In this document: piece after piece, positions 19,980 through 32,279 of the stretch
Layout: every line of letters begins with the position of its first letter
Position numbering within the stretch: position 1 is the first letter of the stretch
Notes under the pieces: model-generated
What the model was told of the DNA's origin: nothing
What the model saw: only the letters and a program-made list of their open reading frames with translations
Database searches by the model: none
Assembly (NCBI GenBank): GCA_002786065.1
Contig: NHNY01000009.1
Coordinates: 496,001 to 560,000, forward strand
DNA: 64,000 bases
Reading direction: 5' to 3'
From: Microcyclospora pomicola
Lineage: Eukaryota; Ascomycota; Dothideomycetes; Capnodiales
Position numbers and translations under genes: made by a program

Positions 19980-21227
19980 ATGAGCTCACATACCGACCAC
20001 CAGCAGCAAATGGACAGTCCCCTGCAGCTACGCCACATTGCATACACCTTCGACAACAACGAGCTCGAGAAGTCGGCGGCTTATCTGGTGAAGACGCTGC
20101 TTCCCGAATGGGAGGAGGTTGAAGGTCCTTTGGAGTTTGTCCGCTTTACCAATGGCATTACCAACACCCTCACCAAGGCGACCAAGCGACGATCTGGCCA
20201 ATCCGACTCGGAAACTGACGACGATGCGGTCTTGATCAGAGCGTACGGTGAGGGTACGGATGCGATCATCGACCGTGGGAGAGAAGTTCGCGCGCACAAT
20301 CTACTCGCAGATCTAGGGCTGGCCCCAGCACTATTAGCCAGCTTTGACAATGGCCTCATGTATCGATTTATCCAGGGTGATGTCTGTAAATATGAAGATC
20401 TCAGCAAACCACACGTCTATCGTGCGGTGGCAAAGCGGCTGGGACAGTGGCACGGTAGCCTGCCCATCTCAGCGATCACATCAACGCCCAACCTCAAGCA
20501 AACCTCCGTACACGCACACCACAGCCTGGTCAATGGAGATCAATCGCGCCCTACACCCAACACATGGACGGTCATGCAAAACTGGATAGACGTCCTACCC
20601 AGCAACACCGAGAAAGAACAGCAACGAAACGACCAGCTTCGGCAAGAATGCGCCTGGCTGGCGGAGAAACTCAGCTCCACGCCGGGCCTCAATGGCAAAG
20701 ACTACATCTTCGGGCACTGCGATCTGCTCTGCGGCAACGTGATCGTGCAACGGCCGTCCGGCACCAGCGCCTCGGTCGACAACGAGCGCCCCGTCAGCTT
20801 CATCGACTACGAGTACGCCACGCCCGCGCCCGCTGCCTTCGACATCGCCAACCACTTCGCGGAGTGGGCGGGCTACGACTGCGACCACAGCAGCGTGCCG
20901 ACGCGCTCGCAACGCCGCGAATTCCTCAAGCATTACGTCGCTTCGTTCCGCGACCATAGCAGTCCCCGCGGCGAGGAGGCGAGTGACCTGCAGACCGACC
21001 TCGACACCTTGTACGACCAGGTCGACACCTTCCGTGGCGTCCCGGGCTTCTACTGGGGCGTCTGGGCGCTCATCCAGGCGTCCATCAGCCAGATCGACTT
21101 CGACTATGCGAGCTATGCCGACCTTCGCTTGGGCGAGTATTGGGGCTGGAAGGCGGAGATGGACGGCTCACGCGTGCGAGAAGGGAGGGAGTGGACGGTG
21201 CGCGAGCGGCGGTGGGCTGAGGAGTGA
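19980..21227 (+). CDS. EKI1: Ethanolamine kinase
   Basis: A single exon of 415 residues. It belongs to the choline/ethanolamine kinase family and makes phosphoethanolamine from ethanolamine and ATP, the first step of the CDP-ethanolamine branch of the Kennedy pathway in the cytosol. Visible motifs are the N-lobe FVRFTNGITNTL, the ATP-site stretch VLIRAYGEGTD, the catalytic Brenner loop FGHCDLLCGNV (His-x-Asp-x4-Asn, with Cys where many family members have Asn) near residue 242, and the metal-binding FIDYEYA followed by FDIANHFAEWAGYD near 270. The last motif favours ethanolamine over choline kinase. Length is normal. The first ATG at 19980 precedes the conserved region by about 30 residues. 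Confidence 0.92.
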   Translation: MSSHTDHQQQMDSPLQLRHIAYTFDNNELEKSAAYLVKTLLPEWEEVEGPLEFVRFTNGITNTLTKATKRRSGQSDSETDDDAVLIRAYGEGTDAIIDRGREVRAHNLLADLGLAPALLASFDNGLMYRFIQGDVCKYEDLSKPHVYRAVAKRLGQWHGSLPISAITSTPNLKQTSVHAHHSLVNGDQSRPTPNTWTVMQNWIDVLPSNTEKEQQRNDQLRQECAWLAEKLSSTPGLNGKDYIFGHCDLLCGNVIVQRPSGTSASVDNERPVSFIDYEYATPAPAAFDIANHFAEWAGYDCDHSSVPTRSQRREFLKHYVASFRDHSSPRGEEASDLQTDLDTLYDQVDTFRGVPGFYWGVWALIQASISQIDFDYASYADLRLGEYWGWKAEMDGSRVREGREWTVRERRWAEE

Positions 21228-21494
21228 GTTCGGCAGGGGCAGGAAAGAGATAGGCGTAGATGAGTGACGCTGTAGATTTCATGTCGATGACAGGCTCGGC
21301 ACGTTTCTTCCTTAGCTACTAGCAGGATATAAGAAGCGAGCGATTTACACATAAACAGATACCGGCTGCAGTAAAGTCGGCTACATCTTTTTTTCACTAG
21401 CAGATCTTACACCAAAAACAGCCGCGCCTTTTAGCCCTTGTTGAGACGACTTTCATAGTATGCTAGTCTCCAATAGTGTCAATATACATATACA

Positions 21495-22431
21495 TCACGA
21501 CCCAGTCATCTTACCAACACCCGTCTTGATGCCCTGGACCCCAGCATGCAGGTAACCACCGCGTGCGGCCTCCATCTCCCCCGCCAAACCCTTCTGCAGC
21601 GCCCCAACGTCGGTCAGGATATTGACCATGTCGAAACCCTGGTCCGCGTAGCCGCGTGACTGCACGCCATCAACCGCGAAGATGGACGAGTGCTTACCTG
21701 CCTCCTTCGCTGTCTTCTGCACGGTCGCGATGGCGGTTTTCAACTCAGCGTCCAGCTCGGCCTTCGCGATGGGATGACCGATTGAGTTGCCGAGATCATA
21801 CGGCCCGACGAGCAGGACATCCACCCCTGGCACGGCGGCGATCTCGCGCACCGCCGCCAGCGCCTCGGCCGTTTCAATCTGGACAATCACCAGCGTCGCG
21901 CCGTTGGCCTGCCGCGCGTACTCCAGCTGGCTGACCTGCTTGACGCCCGTGCCGAACGTGCCCTGCTCGACGAACTTCTCCATCGGGAACGGCGAGCCCA
22001 GGCCGCGGGTGCCCTCGGGCGGGAACTTGCTCGCGCGCACCACTGCCCGGACCTCATCGACGGTCCGCATCAGCGGGATGATGATGCCATGTGCGCCGGC
22101 ATCGAGAGCACGCTTGATCATCCAATGCTGGCCTTCGGCAACTCGCACGACGGGTGATACACCACACGCTGCTACGGCCGCGGCCGATTCATGCATAGCG
22201 TCGTCGGAGATGTTGCCGTGCTCCGTGTCGATGCAGATCCAGTCGAGGTTGGGGGTGCGGGCGAGTGTGCGTGAGAGGTTAGATCCGGGGAGCATCTTGA
22301 TATGTGTATCAGTATGGGGTGGTCCCGGTACTCTGTGGCGTAGGATAGAGCGTGAGGAGATGTACCTGCCAAGCTCCAAAGGAGGTTTTGCCGCTTTTCA
22401 AGGCCTTTTGCAGGCGGTTGGCGGATTGCAT
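21495..22431 (-). CDS. HpcH/HpaI-family aldolase
   Basis: Two exons, 22431-22366 and 22295-21495 (70-nt intron), give 288 residues. The short first exon supplies the family start (LKSGKTSFGAWQ), joined to MLPGSNLSRTLAR. This class II pyruvate-type aldolase cleaves 2-keto-3-deoxy acids or 4-hydroxy-2-oxo acids with a divalent metal. Typical segments are DWICIDTEHGNIS, the GIIIPLMRTVDEV strand, VIVQIETAEA with the metal-binding Glu, and LLVGPYDLGNSIG with the metal-binding Asp. The TIM-barrel length is normal. No targeting signal is seen. The physiological substrate in the fungus cannot be inferred; related fungal genes act in aromatic or sugar-acid breakdown. Confidence 0.9.
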
Positions 22432-22537
22432 GATGACGAGTCTGAAGATGGTATGGGCCGCAGTTGAGATCAGATGAGGTTGATGTGAATGCTTTCCGTG
22501 GTTGTAGCATTGATGTTGTGATTTATGTCTTGATGTG

Positions 22538-22559
22538 GCGGGGCATGTTCAAGCCCCGC
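22538..22559. other. GC-rich perfect inverted repeat (hairpin)
   Basis: GCGGGGC at 22538-22544 and GCCCCGC at 22553-22559 form a 7-bp perfect stem with an 8-nt loop in otherwise AT-rich sequence. It lies between the aldolase start and the stop of the glutaredoxin-like gene. It looks like a tRNA T-arm, but the rest of a tRNA cloverleaf is absent. It could serve in 3'-end formation or be incidental. Confidence 0.4.
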
Positions 22560-22632
22560 TGACGTGTGTTCATCGTGGTTCATGCAGTTGAGCTCCTGTC
22601 CTTTATGCAGAATGTACCACAGTACATGTCTT

Positions 22633-23031
22633 TCACGAGCCATGTTCAACATGATCCATGATCTTCTCAACATCCGCTTCGGAGAAACGATGCATCAGTT
22701 TCTTGGATTGAGCAGAAGTGCCTGGATCGGGAAAATTGCGATCGATATGGACCTGTGATCCCAGGGGGAACAGGGGTCAGCATATACTTTGTCAATGCCA
22801 TTTGGACACATCAAGCTGCAGTATGTTGCATACCACCGGCGTATCAAACTCATACATATCTTTCCACTTCTGATGTTGGGTTTGCATAACATCGACCTCG
22901 TCAAATGCAAACGCGCGCTTGTCCCAGACGCGTGCGAGGACGGATTTGGCGTCGACGCAGAGCGAACAGTTCTGCCGCGTGAAGAGGGTTAGACGGAGGC
23001 TTTGCTGCCATAAGCGCGTACTTGCGCGCAT
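22633..23031 (-). CDS. Glutaredoxin-like protein (DUF836 type)
   Basis: Two exons, 23031-22834 and 22752-22633, give 105 residues. The thioredoxin-fold core reads LTLFTRQNCSLCVDAK, with a CxxC redox site (CSLC), and the conserved cis-proline region is EFDTPVV|HIDR, where the bar is the 81-nt intron. These short proteins resemble yeast YDR286C, which is mitochondrial or of unknown location. The N-terminal ~18 residues (MRASTRLWQQSLR) are basic and could be a mitochondrial leader. I chose the ATG at 23031 because it is the first in frame and gives the family's usual length. It is divergent from the CHORD gene. Confidence 0.87.
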
Positions 23032-23279
23032 GCTTGATGATACTTCTAGGTAGTAATTGGAAGTTATGGGACTTGATCCGATAGTCACATGCACCAGGGA
23101 GTTGTTGTAGACGACAGAAACTGGTGGTGTTCGGCCAAGCTCCGTGTGACGATCTTCGTCCCCACATGGAAATGTTTCTAGAATCACGATATCTTACCTT
23201 AACAACATGGTGACTCTGCTTGATTATCCTACTCTTTCACTCCCGTCAAACTCACTCCGATTTGTCTCACACCGCTTCA
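23032..23279. promoter_or_regulatory. Shared promoter region, glutaredoxin-like / CHORD gene
   Basis: A 248-nt gap between divergent ATGs; both core promoters must lie here. A CT/CA-rich leader precedes the CHORD ATG. No further site was identified. Confidence 0.45.
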
Positions 23280-24373
23280 ATGGCTACCAAGTGCGTTCAC
23301 AAAGGCTGCGGCAAGGTCTTCACCGATCCTGAAGAGCCATGCGTTTACCACCGTATCGATCGCCCCACCAATGCTCCTCCAAAGACGAAACACTGACCAT
23401 GCTCGCACAGCCGGACCGCCTGTCTTTCATGAAGGCCAGAAAGGTCGGTCTGCCTCTCCACGACAGCCCTCAACCCCCCCATCATCCACGCTGACACCCA
23501 TCTCTCCCAGGCTGGAAGTGCTGCAAACCGCGCGTTCTGACCTTTGACGAGTTCATGACCATCCCACCCTGCACCACAGGCAAACACAGCACAGTCGACG
23601 ACACTCCCGCGCCGGATCCCAAACCCGACGCCGGCGACGTCGAGGCCAAGATCCAAGCCCAGCAAGCAAAGCAAGACACATCCAGTCCCGCCATCGCTCG
23701 CACGCCCGTGCCCACACAAGCTCCCCGCGCGACCCCCGCCCCCGCTCCACCAGAAGACGAGGACGACGACCCCGACACGCCCATCCCAGCCGGAGCCACC
23801 TGCAAACGCCGCGGCTGCGGCGCGACCTACGACCCTTCCCAGCCGCGCAGCGCCGAGCAATGCCAGCACCACCCGGGCCAGGCGCTGTTCCACGAGGGCA
23901 GCAAGGGCTGGACATGCTGCAAGCGGCGGGTGCTCGAGTTCGACGAGTTCATGAAGATCGAGGGTTGCACACAGAAGCCACAGCACGTGTTCGTGGGGCG
24001 CAAGCGCGACGAGGCGGAGGAGGAGCAATTGAGCGGCGTGCGGCACGACTTCTACCAGACCGCCACCACCGTCATCGCGAGCCTATACCTGAAGAAAATC
24101 GACAAGGACCGGTCGACGGTGGAGTTCGCGCAGGCGGCGGAGGGTGGGGGGAGTGTCGTGGAGCTGGATCTTCATACGAGCGATCGCAAGCGGTACCACA
24201 CGAGCATGCGACTGTTCGCGCCCATCGACGCGGCGACCAGTGCGTTCAAGATCATGGGTACGAAGCTGGAGCTGACGCTCGTCAAGGCGGATGGAACAGG
24301 GTGGCCGGTGTTGAGGGCGGATGACCCGCATACTGGGGAGATCATTCAGGCGGGGAGGGCAGGGAGGGTGTAG
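23280..24373 (+). CDS. CHORD and CS domain co-chaperone (CHORDC1/RAR1-like)
   Basis: Three exons, 23280-23352, 23411-23443 and 23511-24373, give 322 residues. The very small middle exon (33 nt) carries GPPVFHEGQK. The first CHORD zinc module is at residues 1-60 (CVHKGCGKVF, then YHPGPPVFHEG, then WKCCKPRVLTFDEF). The second is at ~135-200 (CKRRGCGATYDP, HHPGQALFHEGSKGWTCCK). A CS (p23-like) domain follows at ~220-310 (HDFYQTATTVIASLYLKKID). CHORD-CS proteins bind Hsp90 and Sgt1 and help fold or stabilise client complexes in the cytosol. The linker is acidic and Pro-rich. Removal of both introns restores the zinc ligands, which supports the model. Confidence 0.93.
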
Positions 24374-24569
24374 CGGACGCATGTATTAGACGGCTCGGAA
24401 GGGCGGGAACGAAGTATATGGGATTGGAGATGAGATGATGAAACGCATTGCGCAGACACATGATGGGCGATCGAGGTGGAGACAAAGTCGCCACAAAAGT
24501 GTACTCATAAAACCAGTATAGATCCCCCTTGGCCTCGCAGCAACAATATGCCACCACTACCATGATTGC

Positions 24570-26396
24570 TCACCATCCACCACCAGCAGCGACGGCCAGC
24601 GCCGAGACTTTCTCCATCTCACTGCTCCCTCCTCCAACCCCTTGATCTTTGCCCACGTCACTCTCCACTGCCCGATACGTGGTATAGACCAGCTTCTGCA
24701 ATTCGACGCCTGTTAGCTGCGACCAATGCTCGAAGAGTCGTCGAACGCGGCCATGATCGATCCCGTCCAGTACATCCTTGTCTCTATTCTCCCCGTTCGA
24801 GTGCTCATCTTCACCATCCATTCGTACATCGCCGTCACCGTCAGTATCATCCAGATCAGAGTCAGCACTCCAGTATGCCTCGTCCACTTTTCCGAGCCAC
24901 TCGCGCTGTGCCGGCAAGACCTCCTGCTCGAGACTACCATTCACGATTCCCGTCACCGCTGTTTCGCTGCCAGCCTGTCGTAAGGTCGCGACATCGCCAA
25001 CTTTGATCTGGCCTCCTCCGTTCGTGCAGCCGCCTGGACAAGCCATGACTTCGACATAGGCGTAGTCGCCTTCGCCGACCGCGTTGCTCGTTGCAAGAGC
25101 TGCGCCTGGCTTTCGCGAGGCTGGTCGTCGTGTTGCACCAGGCATGCGTGAGGCGCGCGCGGGCTTGAGGCGGCGGACGAGGTTCTGAATGTTGCGAAAC
25201 CCGTAGTAGCGGGCAGCACGGAACACGACTGTGCCATCCGTCGCCACGACAGTGTAATCAGAGACGTCGACATTCCGGCCACGATGAGTCTGGATGTTCG
25301 AGCCCGGGTGGAGGCTCTGCTGGGTCTTGAGGACGTGGTAGAGGTAGCCGCCACTCGTGCCGATGATCTTGGTCTCGTCCACGGAACGTTTGTTGGCCTT
25401 TTGACGCTTGGGGTAGAGAACACTGTTGATCAAAGGATCGGGAAAGGCGGGTGCAAAGTGACCAGATAGCGGCGTCCGAGGCAGGCAAGGAAAGCTGATG
25501 TTGCGACTTTCGGCCAGCATCAGCAATTCCCGAGCAGTAATAACACAGTCTACGTCCCGGACAGCGTCGCCCTCTTGGCCGTGCCAGGTATGAGAGGTGA
25601 GTTCGGCACGTGATGCTTCCAACTTCTTGTCGAAGCACGGCATCACTGCCATATGCCAGATCCTGTCTGGGGACACACCAAGCTGTCTCGAGATGACGGA
25701 CTTCAACAAAGTCCCTGTCAGCGCTTGTGGCGATTTAAGCTGGCTCAAGTGCGGCAGGATGTGTGGATGTGTCTTCTCAGCATAGCAGATCCACCCAGGG
25801 CAAGCTGAAGTCAAGACTGGCTTCTTCAGCTGGCTGTGGCGAGACGACTGTGCTTCGTCCGCTGCAGCCACCAAGCAAGCCTCTCGCATCGCGTTCGTGT
25901 CCACGACCCAAGCAAAGCCCGATTTCTTCTCTCCTCCACTTCGTAGTCCATACGGTCCACTCAATAGCTGACCGATCATGTTTCCCGCCTCGCGCTCTGA
26001 CACACGATATGTCGCCGCCAGACTCGCTCGCGTTTGGGGAGAGATGCTCGCGACAAAGATCTTCCCCTCCAGCTCTTCCACACCATCCTGTCGCAGCCCG
26101 TCCACCCGCAACTCCGCATTCCGGTGAAGAGTCGACAGCACTTCATTATGGCTCTGCAAGCTCACCAGCACCGCTTCCGCGCTCGTCACACATCCGGAGC
26201 AGGCCAGGCAATCCGTGAGCGAGATCTGAGCTGGCGGAGCCGATTCGGCGTGCACCTGTTCCTCCGTTGTCACTTCGTAAGGGTTGGCATCGTCCGAGCG
26301 CGGCTGCTGTTTCGGCAGCGTTTCAACAGGTTTAATGCAGGCGACGCCCGGGTTGATGAAGTCGTTTAGATCGTCGGCGGAGAGGATGGCGGACAT
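24570..26396 (-). CDS. NAR1: Nar1, cytosolic iron-sulfur assembly factor
   Basis: An intronless gene of 608 residues, related to iron-only hydrogenases. Nar1 receives Fe-S clusters from the Cfd1-Nbp35 scaffold and passes them to the CIA targeting complex in the cytosol. The N-terminal 4Fe-4S site shows as Cys20 (GVACIKP) and TDCLACSGCVTSAEAVLV at about 60-77. The hydrogenase-like cluster residues appear as SACPGWICYAEK near 200, HMAVMPCFDKKLEA near 255, and VMACPGGCTNGGGQ near 455. The region 500-565 is an acidic, Asp-rich insert (DLDDTDGDGDVRMDGED). Length is at the upper end for the family. It is divergent from RPB12. Confidence 0.94.
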   Translation of the reverse strand: MSAILSADDLNDFINPGVACIKPVETLPKQQPRSDDANPYEVTTEEQVHAESAPPAQISLTDCLACSGCVTSAEAVLVSLQSHNEVLSTLHRNAELRVDGLRQDGVEELEGKIFVASISPQTRASLAATYRVSEREAGNMIGQLLSGPYGLRSGGEKKSGFAWVVDTNAMREACLVAAADEAQSSRHSQLKKPVLTSACPGWICYAEKTHPHILPHLSQLKSPQALTGTLLKSVISRQLGVSPDRIWHMAVMPCFDKKLEASRAELTSHTWHGQEGDAVRDVDCVITARELLMLAESRNISFPCLPRTPLSGHFAPAFPDPLINSVLYPKRQKANKRSVDETKIIGTSGGYLYHVLKTQQSLHPGSNIQTHRGRNVDVSDYTVVATDGTVVFRAARYYGFRNIQNLVRRLKPARASRMPGATRRPASRKPGAALATSNAVGEGDYAYVEVMACPGGCTNGGGQIKVGDVATLRQAGSETAVTGIVNGSLEQEVLPAQREWLGKVDEAYWSADSDLDDTDGDGDVRMDGEDEHSNGENRDKDVLDGIDHGRVRRLFEHWSQLTGVELQKLVYTTYRAVESDVGKDQGVGGGSSEMEKVSALAVAAGGGW

Positions 26397-26806
26397 GGCG
26401 ACAATGGGGAACGGTGGGCGTGGATAGACAGAAACATGGGCTCAGGAATTAGAATTTGTCTACCTAGAATACAGATCTAGTGATTGCTCGTGTGACGTTC
26501 TGGCCAGGGCGAATGTAAACAGCAAAAGTCGATCTATTTATCATCTGCGCATTACTCATCAAGCAACACCCGATGTCGCCGTCGTCATTGTGAAAGTCCC
26601 GCCTTTCGTTTTTTGCACGTGAAAAGTGTAGTACCAAGTAGAGTAGTGGGGCAGGTACGCGCCTCAGGCAGCGAATTCCGAGCCTCACCCACCCCGGCAG
26701 AAACATCTCGCCTTCACCGCCTTGCCATCCACTCTACAGCATTCCACCATACACATCCAAACTCCTCATCCACCACTCAACGCCACCCTCCAGCACTCTC
26801 TTCACC
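26397..26806. promoter_or_regulatory. Shared promoter region, NAR1 / RPB12
   Basis: A 410-nt gap between divergent ATGs. The RPB12 leader (26700-26806) is CA/CT-rich. I see no obvious TATA element. Confidence 0.45.
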
Positions 26807-27234
26807 ATGTCGCGCGAACAATACCAACCGCCGGCCATCACCTCGCACCTCTCGAACCCGGCCTCCGCGCAAGGCAACGCGCCCAACGGCGCGCCCGTGA
26901 CCTACGCCAGCTTCAACATCACGGGCACGACGGGCGACGCGCTCGAGGACACGTCGAAGCCCGTCAACTACCTGTGCGGCGACTGCGATGCGAAAGTCGT
27001 GCTGAAGCGGGGGGATCCGATCCGCTGCCAGGATTGTGGGTATCGCGTGCTGTACAAGGAGAGGACGAATAGGTGAGTTTTGGATTTGGAGTGGAGGGTT
27101 GGAGAAGGGGAGGGATGGTGGAGGGAGAGGAAGATCGCTTGGAGTGCGAGAGGGATATGTGGTGTTCTGGTGCACTGAATAATAGGCTGACGTGGATTTC
27201 GTGTTACAGGATGATCCAGTTCGAAGCGCGATGA
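26807..27234 (+). CDS. RPB12: RNA polymerases I/II/III shared subunit Rpb12 (ABC10-alpha)
   Basis: Two exons, 26807-27072 and 27210-27234, give 96 residues. The final exon is only 25 nt and encodes the family's invariant end (RMIQFEAR). The zinc ribbon is YLCGDCDAKVVLKRGDPIRCQDCG: two CxxC pairs that bind one zinc. The last ~45 residues match Rpb12 closely. The N-terminal ~50 residues are longer than in yeast and of low complexity. The subunit is part of all three nuclear RNA polymerases and bridges the Rpb2/Rpb3 region. Without splicing of the 137-nt intron the frame stops after TNR, losing the conserved tail. Confidence 0.95.
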
Positions 27235-27775
27235 AAAGACTTCAAGGAAGGAATTTTGGGTCGACAGTTCAGACCTGGACAGTTGTAAATGATGTAACAG
27301 GCACACTGGCGGATCAATTGCATCTACGACAAAATGCAGGAGCATGGCGAGCATGGCGTATGACGGCGTTTCGGGTACCCATAGAGGGATGATGGAAGAA
27401 TGAACAAAAACGCAGAGAAGACTACAATGAGCCACCAAAAATGAGCGTAAAGCACAGTCTCAAGCAAGCCCAGATCCACAATCTTTTCTGGTCATAATAT
27501 GGTTCATTTGCGATGGCTATATATATATCTTTCTGCATGCAGCATCGCTCATCATCATTTGTTTCATTTCCAGCACAACCCATATGAGGTGCTCCTTGCC
27601 GCGAGATGTCTTAATGCTAGGGTTGACTTTACTTCACATTCATCTGTCATGAAACCCCGGACATCAAGCACACTTGTAAGATGGGGCTCATATGCCTCCA
27701 CAGCTTTCCTCATCTGACCGAAGCCGAACCTTCTGAGACCAAAGCTTGTGCGTATAACGTTCAGTGACTAGCTCA
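27235..27775. other. Convergent intergenic region, RPB12 / NDR kinase
   Basis: A 541-nt gap between stops, AT-rich with a short TA tract (TATATATATAT near 27.52 kb). It should hold both 3' UTRs. No gene is seen. Confidence 0.4.
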
Positions 27776-30019
<2,244 letters not shown>

Positions 30020-30590
30020 GATTGCCGGTATGTGCAAGATCGGGAGAACTGCAAGGAGTAACACCTATTAGCATCGACATTCCCAATATTGGAGCATGAA
30101 GTGGACCCTGGACCTCACCTGTCCAGACCGCTCGTACGAACTCAAGATAATGTGATCTTCACAGTCGGCCCACGCATGAGAACCAGGCAAGATGATGGCG
30201 ATATACACCTCGTCCGATTGACGTGCAAGGGAGAGACAGGATGGTCGGCGCGAACACAGGGGTGTGTTGTCTTAGGTGGGGGAGTGTAGTCAATCGCGAG
30301 GTAGCTCCAAGGGGAAATGTGAAATCTAGCGTGGAAGCGATACGTGGGCGGGCCCTGATTCTGGGGTCAATACATGAGCTAGCTACCTGACATGTCCATG
30401 CATATATTGTATGTGACGAAGTATTGCTGTTGTCATGAGCAATTCTGAACGCAAAAGACCGCATCTAATGGCCATGGCAATACACGACTCGCCCTAGTCT
30501 ACAACTCTAGAGAATCTCAAATCCAAATCTCAATCTCAAATCCAATCCAACCCCAACCTCCAACCCTTCAATTGCACCGGTCAAGACCCA
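30020..30590. promoter_or_regulatory. Divergent intergenic region, NDR kinase / SDHAF1-like
   Basis: A 571-nt gap between divergent ATGs. The part next to the LYR gene (30.50-30.59 kb) is a run of AATCC/AATCT-like repeats with no G-rich content. No separate gene is seen. Confidence 0.4.
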
Positions 30591-30836
30591 ATGGCCCCAC
30601 CCCGTCTCTCCGGCCTGCAACGCGACGTCCTCTCCCTCTACCGGCACTGCCTGCGCGCCGCCCGCACCAAACCGACCGACACCCGGCCGCAATTCCAAAG
30701 CTTTGCGCGCCGCGAGTTCGAGCACCACCTGCACCTGGACAAGAAAGACTTCAGCGCCATTGAGTTTCTGCTGCGCAAGGGGAACCGGCAGCTAGAGCAG
30801 TATGCGCAGCCAAATGTGACGCGGATTGCTCGATGA
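30591..30836 (+). CDS. LYR-motif succinate dehydrogenase assembly factor (SDHAF1/Sdh6-like)
   Basis: An intronless gene of 81 residues. The LYR tripeptide sits in VLSLYRHCLRAAR at about residues 14-26, followed by the basic helix FARREFEHHLHLDKKDF and the conserved IEFLLRKGNRQLE. This spacing and length match SDHAF1/Sdh6, which binds the Fe-S subunit of complex II in the mitochondrial matrix and helps its maturation with the HSC20-HSCA chaperones. Other LYR proteins have different spacing after the motif. The protein is basic overall, as expected for a matrix protein without a long cleaved leader. Confidence 0.88.
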   Translation: MAPPRLSGLQRDVLSLYRHCLRAARTKPTDTRPQFQSFARREFEHHLHLDKKDFSAIEFLLRKGNRQLEQYAQPNVTRIAR

Positions 30837-32279
30837 GTGGACTTGAGGGGGATGGATCGGAATGCGAGGGATGGGCTGCGGTGATTGATTAGGACCAATG
30901 GACTGATGGTTGAGATGGGCCGAGTCTGGTAGTTGGAATGGAGGGGATGGGTTTGTGATCGTTCCGACAAGGAGAATGAGCACTCGCCCCAGGCCGACCA
31001 AGGTTCATTCTCGGAGCCTCAGGACGGAGAAAAGTTGCCGGCTGGACGTCTCCCGTGCGTGACGACATGCTCGACGGCTGTCTATAAGCCTGTTCTTCAG
31101 ATGATGCCTGACCATGTCATACCTACAGCACTCGAGGCGGCGAATGGGCGCAGCAGATGAGCAAGACTAGGCTATGCTGGCTAAGTCCATCGAACTGGAC
31201 CACAAGCTACGACGCATGGAAGAGACTTGAGTTCCAGTATCGACCAAGAAAAGAGTTTACTGGGGGATGACTTCTCAAAGAGACCGGAGTAGATGACGTG
31301 AGGTGATTGAAGAAGTTCACTATGTGTATATACCAAATGTAGATATGTCAGGCGGGCAAGATTGATGACTGGAGTCGACAAGCTCAATATGTGCTGAATG
31401 TACACACTTTAGCCAAAGCTTTCTCAATATTGTACGCGGCGGAGGAGAGGGGACACGAAGCTTCTCGTGAGAACAATCACGGCGCATGAATCTTGAATGG
31501 ACAGAAAAGTATTTGGCAGAAAGTCATGGATTTGAGAGGTTTTCTTTTCAACGCAACACCAGTCTACTTGCAAATCGTAGCGCGGTTCCGTTGAGATCGA
31601 GCGATGAAATGTGGACGAGAGCGAGTAGAAACGACCGTCCGGCATCACTTTCACTCCCGTCTCGTAGCAATCCTCATGCACCAGTGATCTCGATGCGAAA
31701 CCTTTTGCCACTGGAAACCTTCTCATCTCTTTCCTCCTCCTGCCTCCGTCCCTCACATCCATTTTTCTAGCAACACAGATCGATGAATACAGAATCGGCA
31801 CAACCGAACGCCGTCCCCAAAAGCACGAAAGAAGCGCTAGGCCGTAAGTGGTCGGGGTATGCTGGTCTAAAAGTAGAGAGACAGGTGTGAGCGCGTAAGT
31901 CGAGGTCGGTGGGGATACTTTGGTGGGTGAGTTATGGATGGTGGTAGCCACAATTTGTGCAGAACGTTGATGTGGCATTCGCGTGGAAGACATCCCCAAG
32001 AGGCAAGAGAATTCGTGCATAGTCTCTGCCAGTCGTCAAGGATGTGCCGGATAAATGGAACGCCAGAGAATGATCGAAAGGCCCAGAGTTGGGCACCGGA
32101 ATGCTCAGCACTGAAACGTCTGCCGGATCGAAAGAAGAGAAGAAATGGTTCAATCCAGCTACAGTCGAGGTGTACTTGTCTCGTGTGGTGTTTCGATGCA
32201 TAATTTTACAGCACCATGCCGAAGCTAGGAAAGCATATCGAACGTCAGCAGAAGAGCACTCGCTAAATGAGACGGATGA
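30837..32279. other. Intergenic region, SDHAF1-like / G-alpha (convergent)
   Basis: A 1.44-kb gap between two stops. Long frames exist on both strands (for example minus 31.42-32.02 kb) but they lack family-like composition and overlap the expected 3' UTRs. The block 31.4-32.2 kb may be a long G-alpha 3' UTR. No gene is supported. Confidence 0.35.

Noticed and set aside
22538-22580. tRNA-like T-arm
   Set aside because: The stem with a TTCAA loop is suggestive, but the loop has 8 nt and no D-arm, anticodon arm or acceptor stem lies at the right distance.
31424-32020. 198-codon minus-strand frame downstream of the G-alpha gene
   Set aside because: It follows the G-alpha stop on the same strand, likely within the 3' UTR, and lacks any domain or coding composition.
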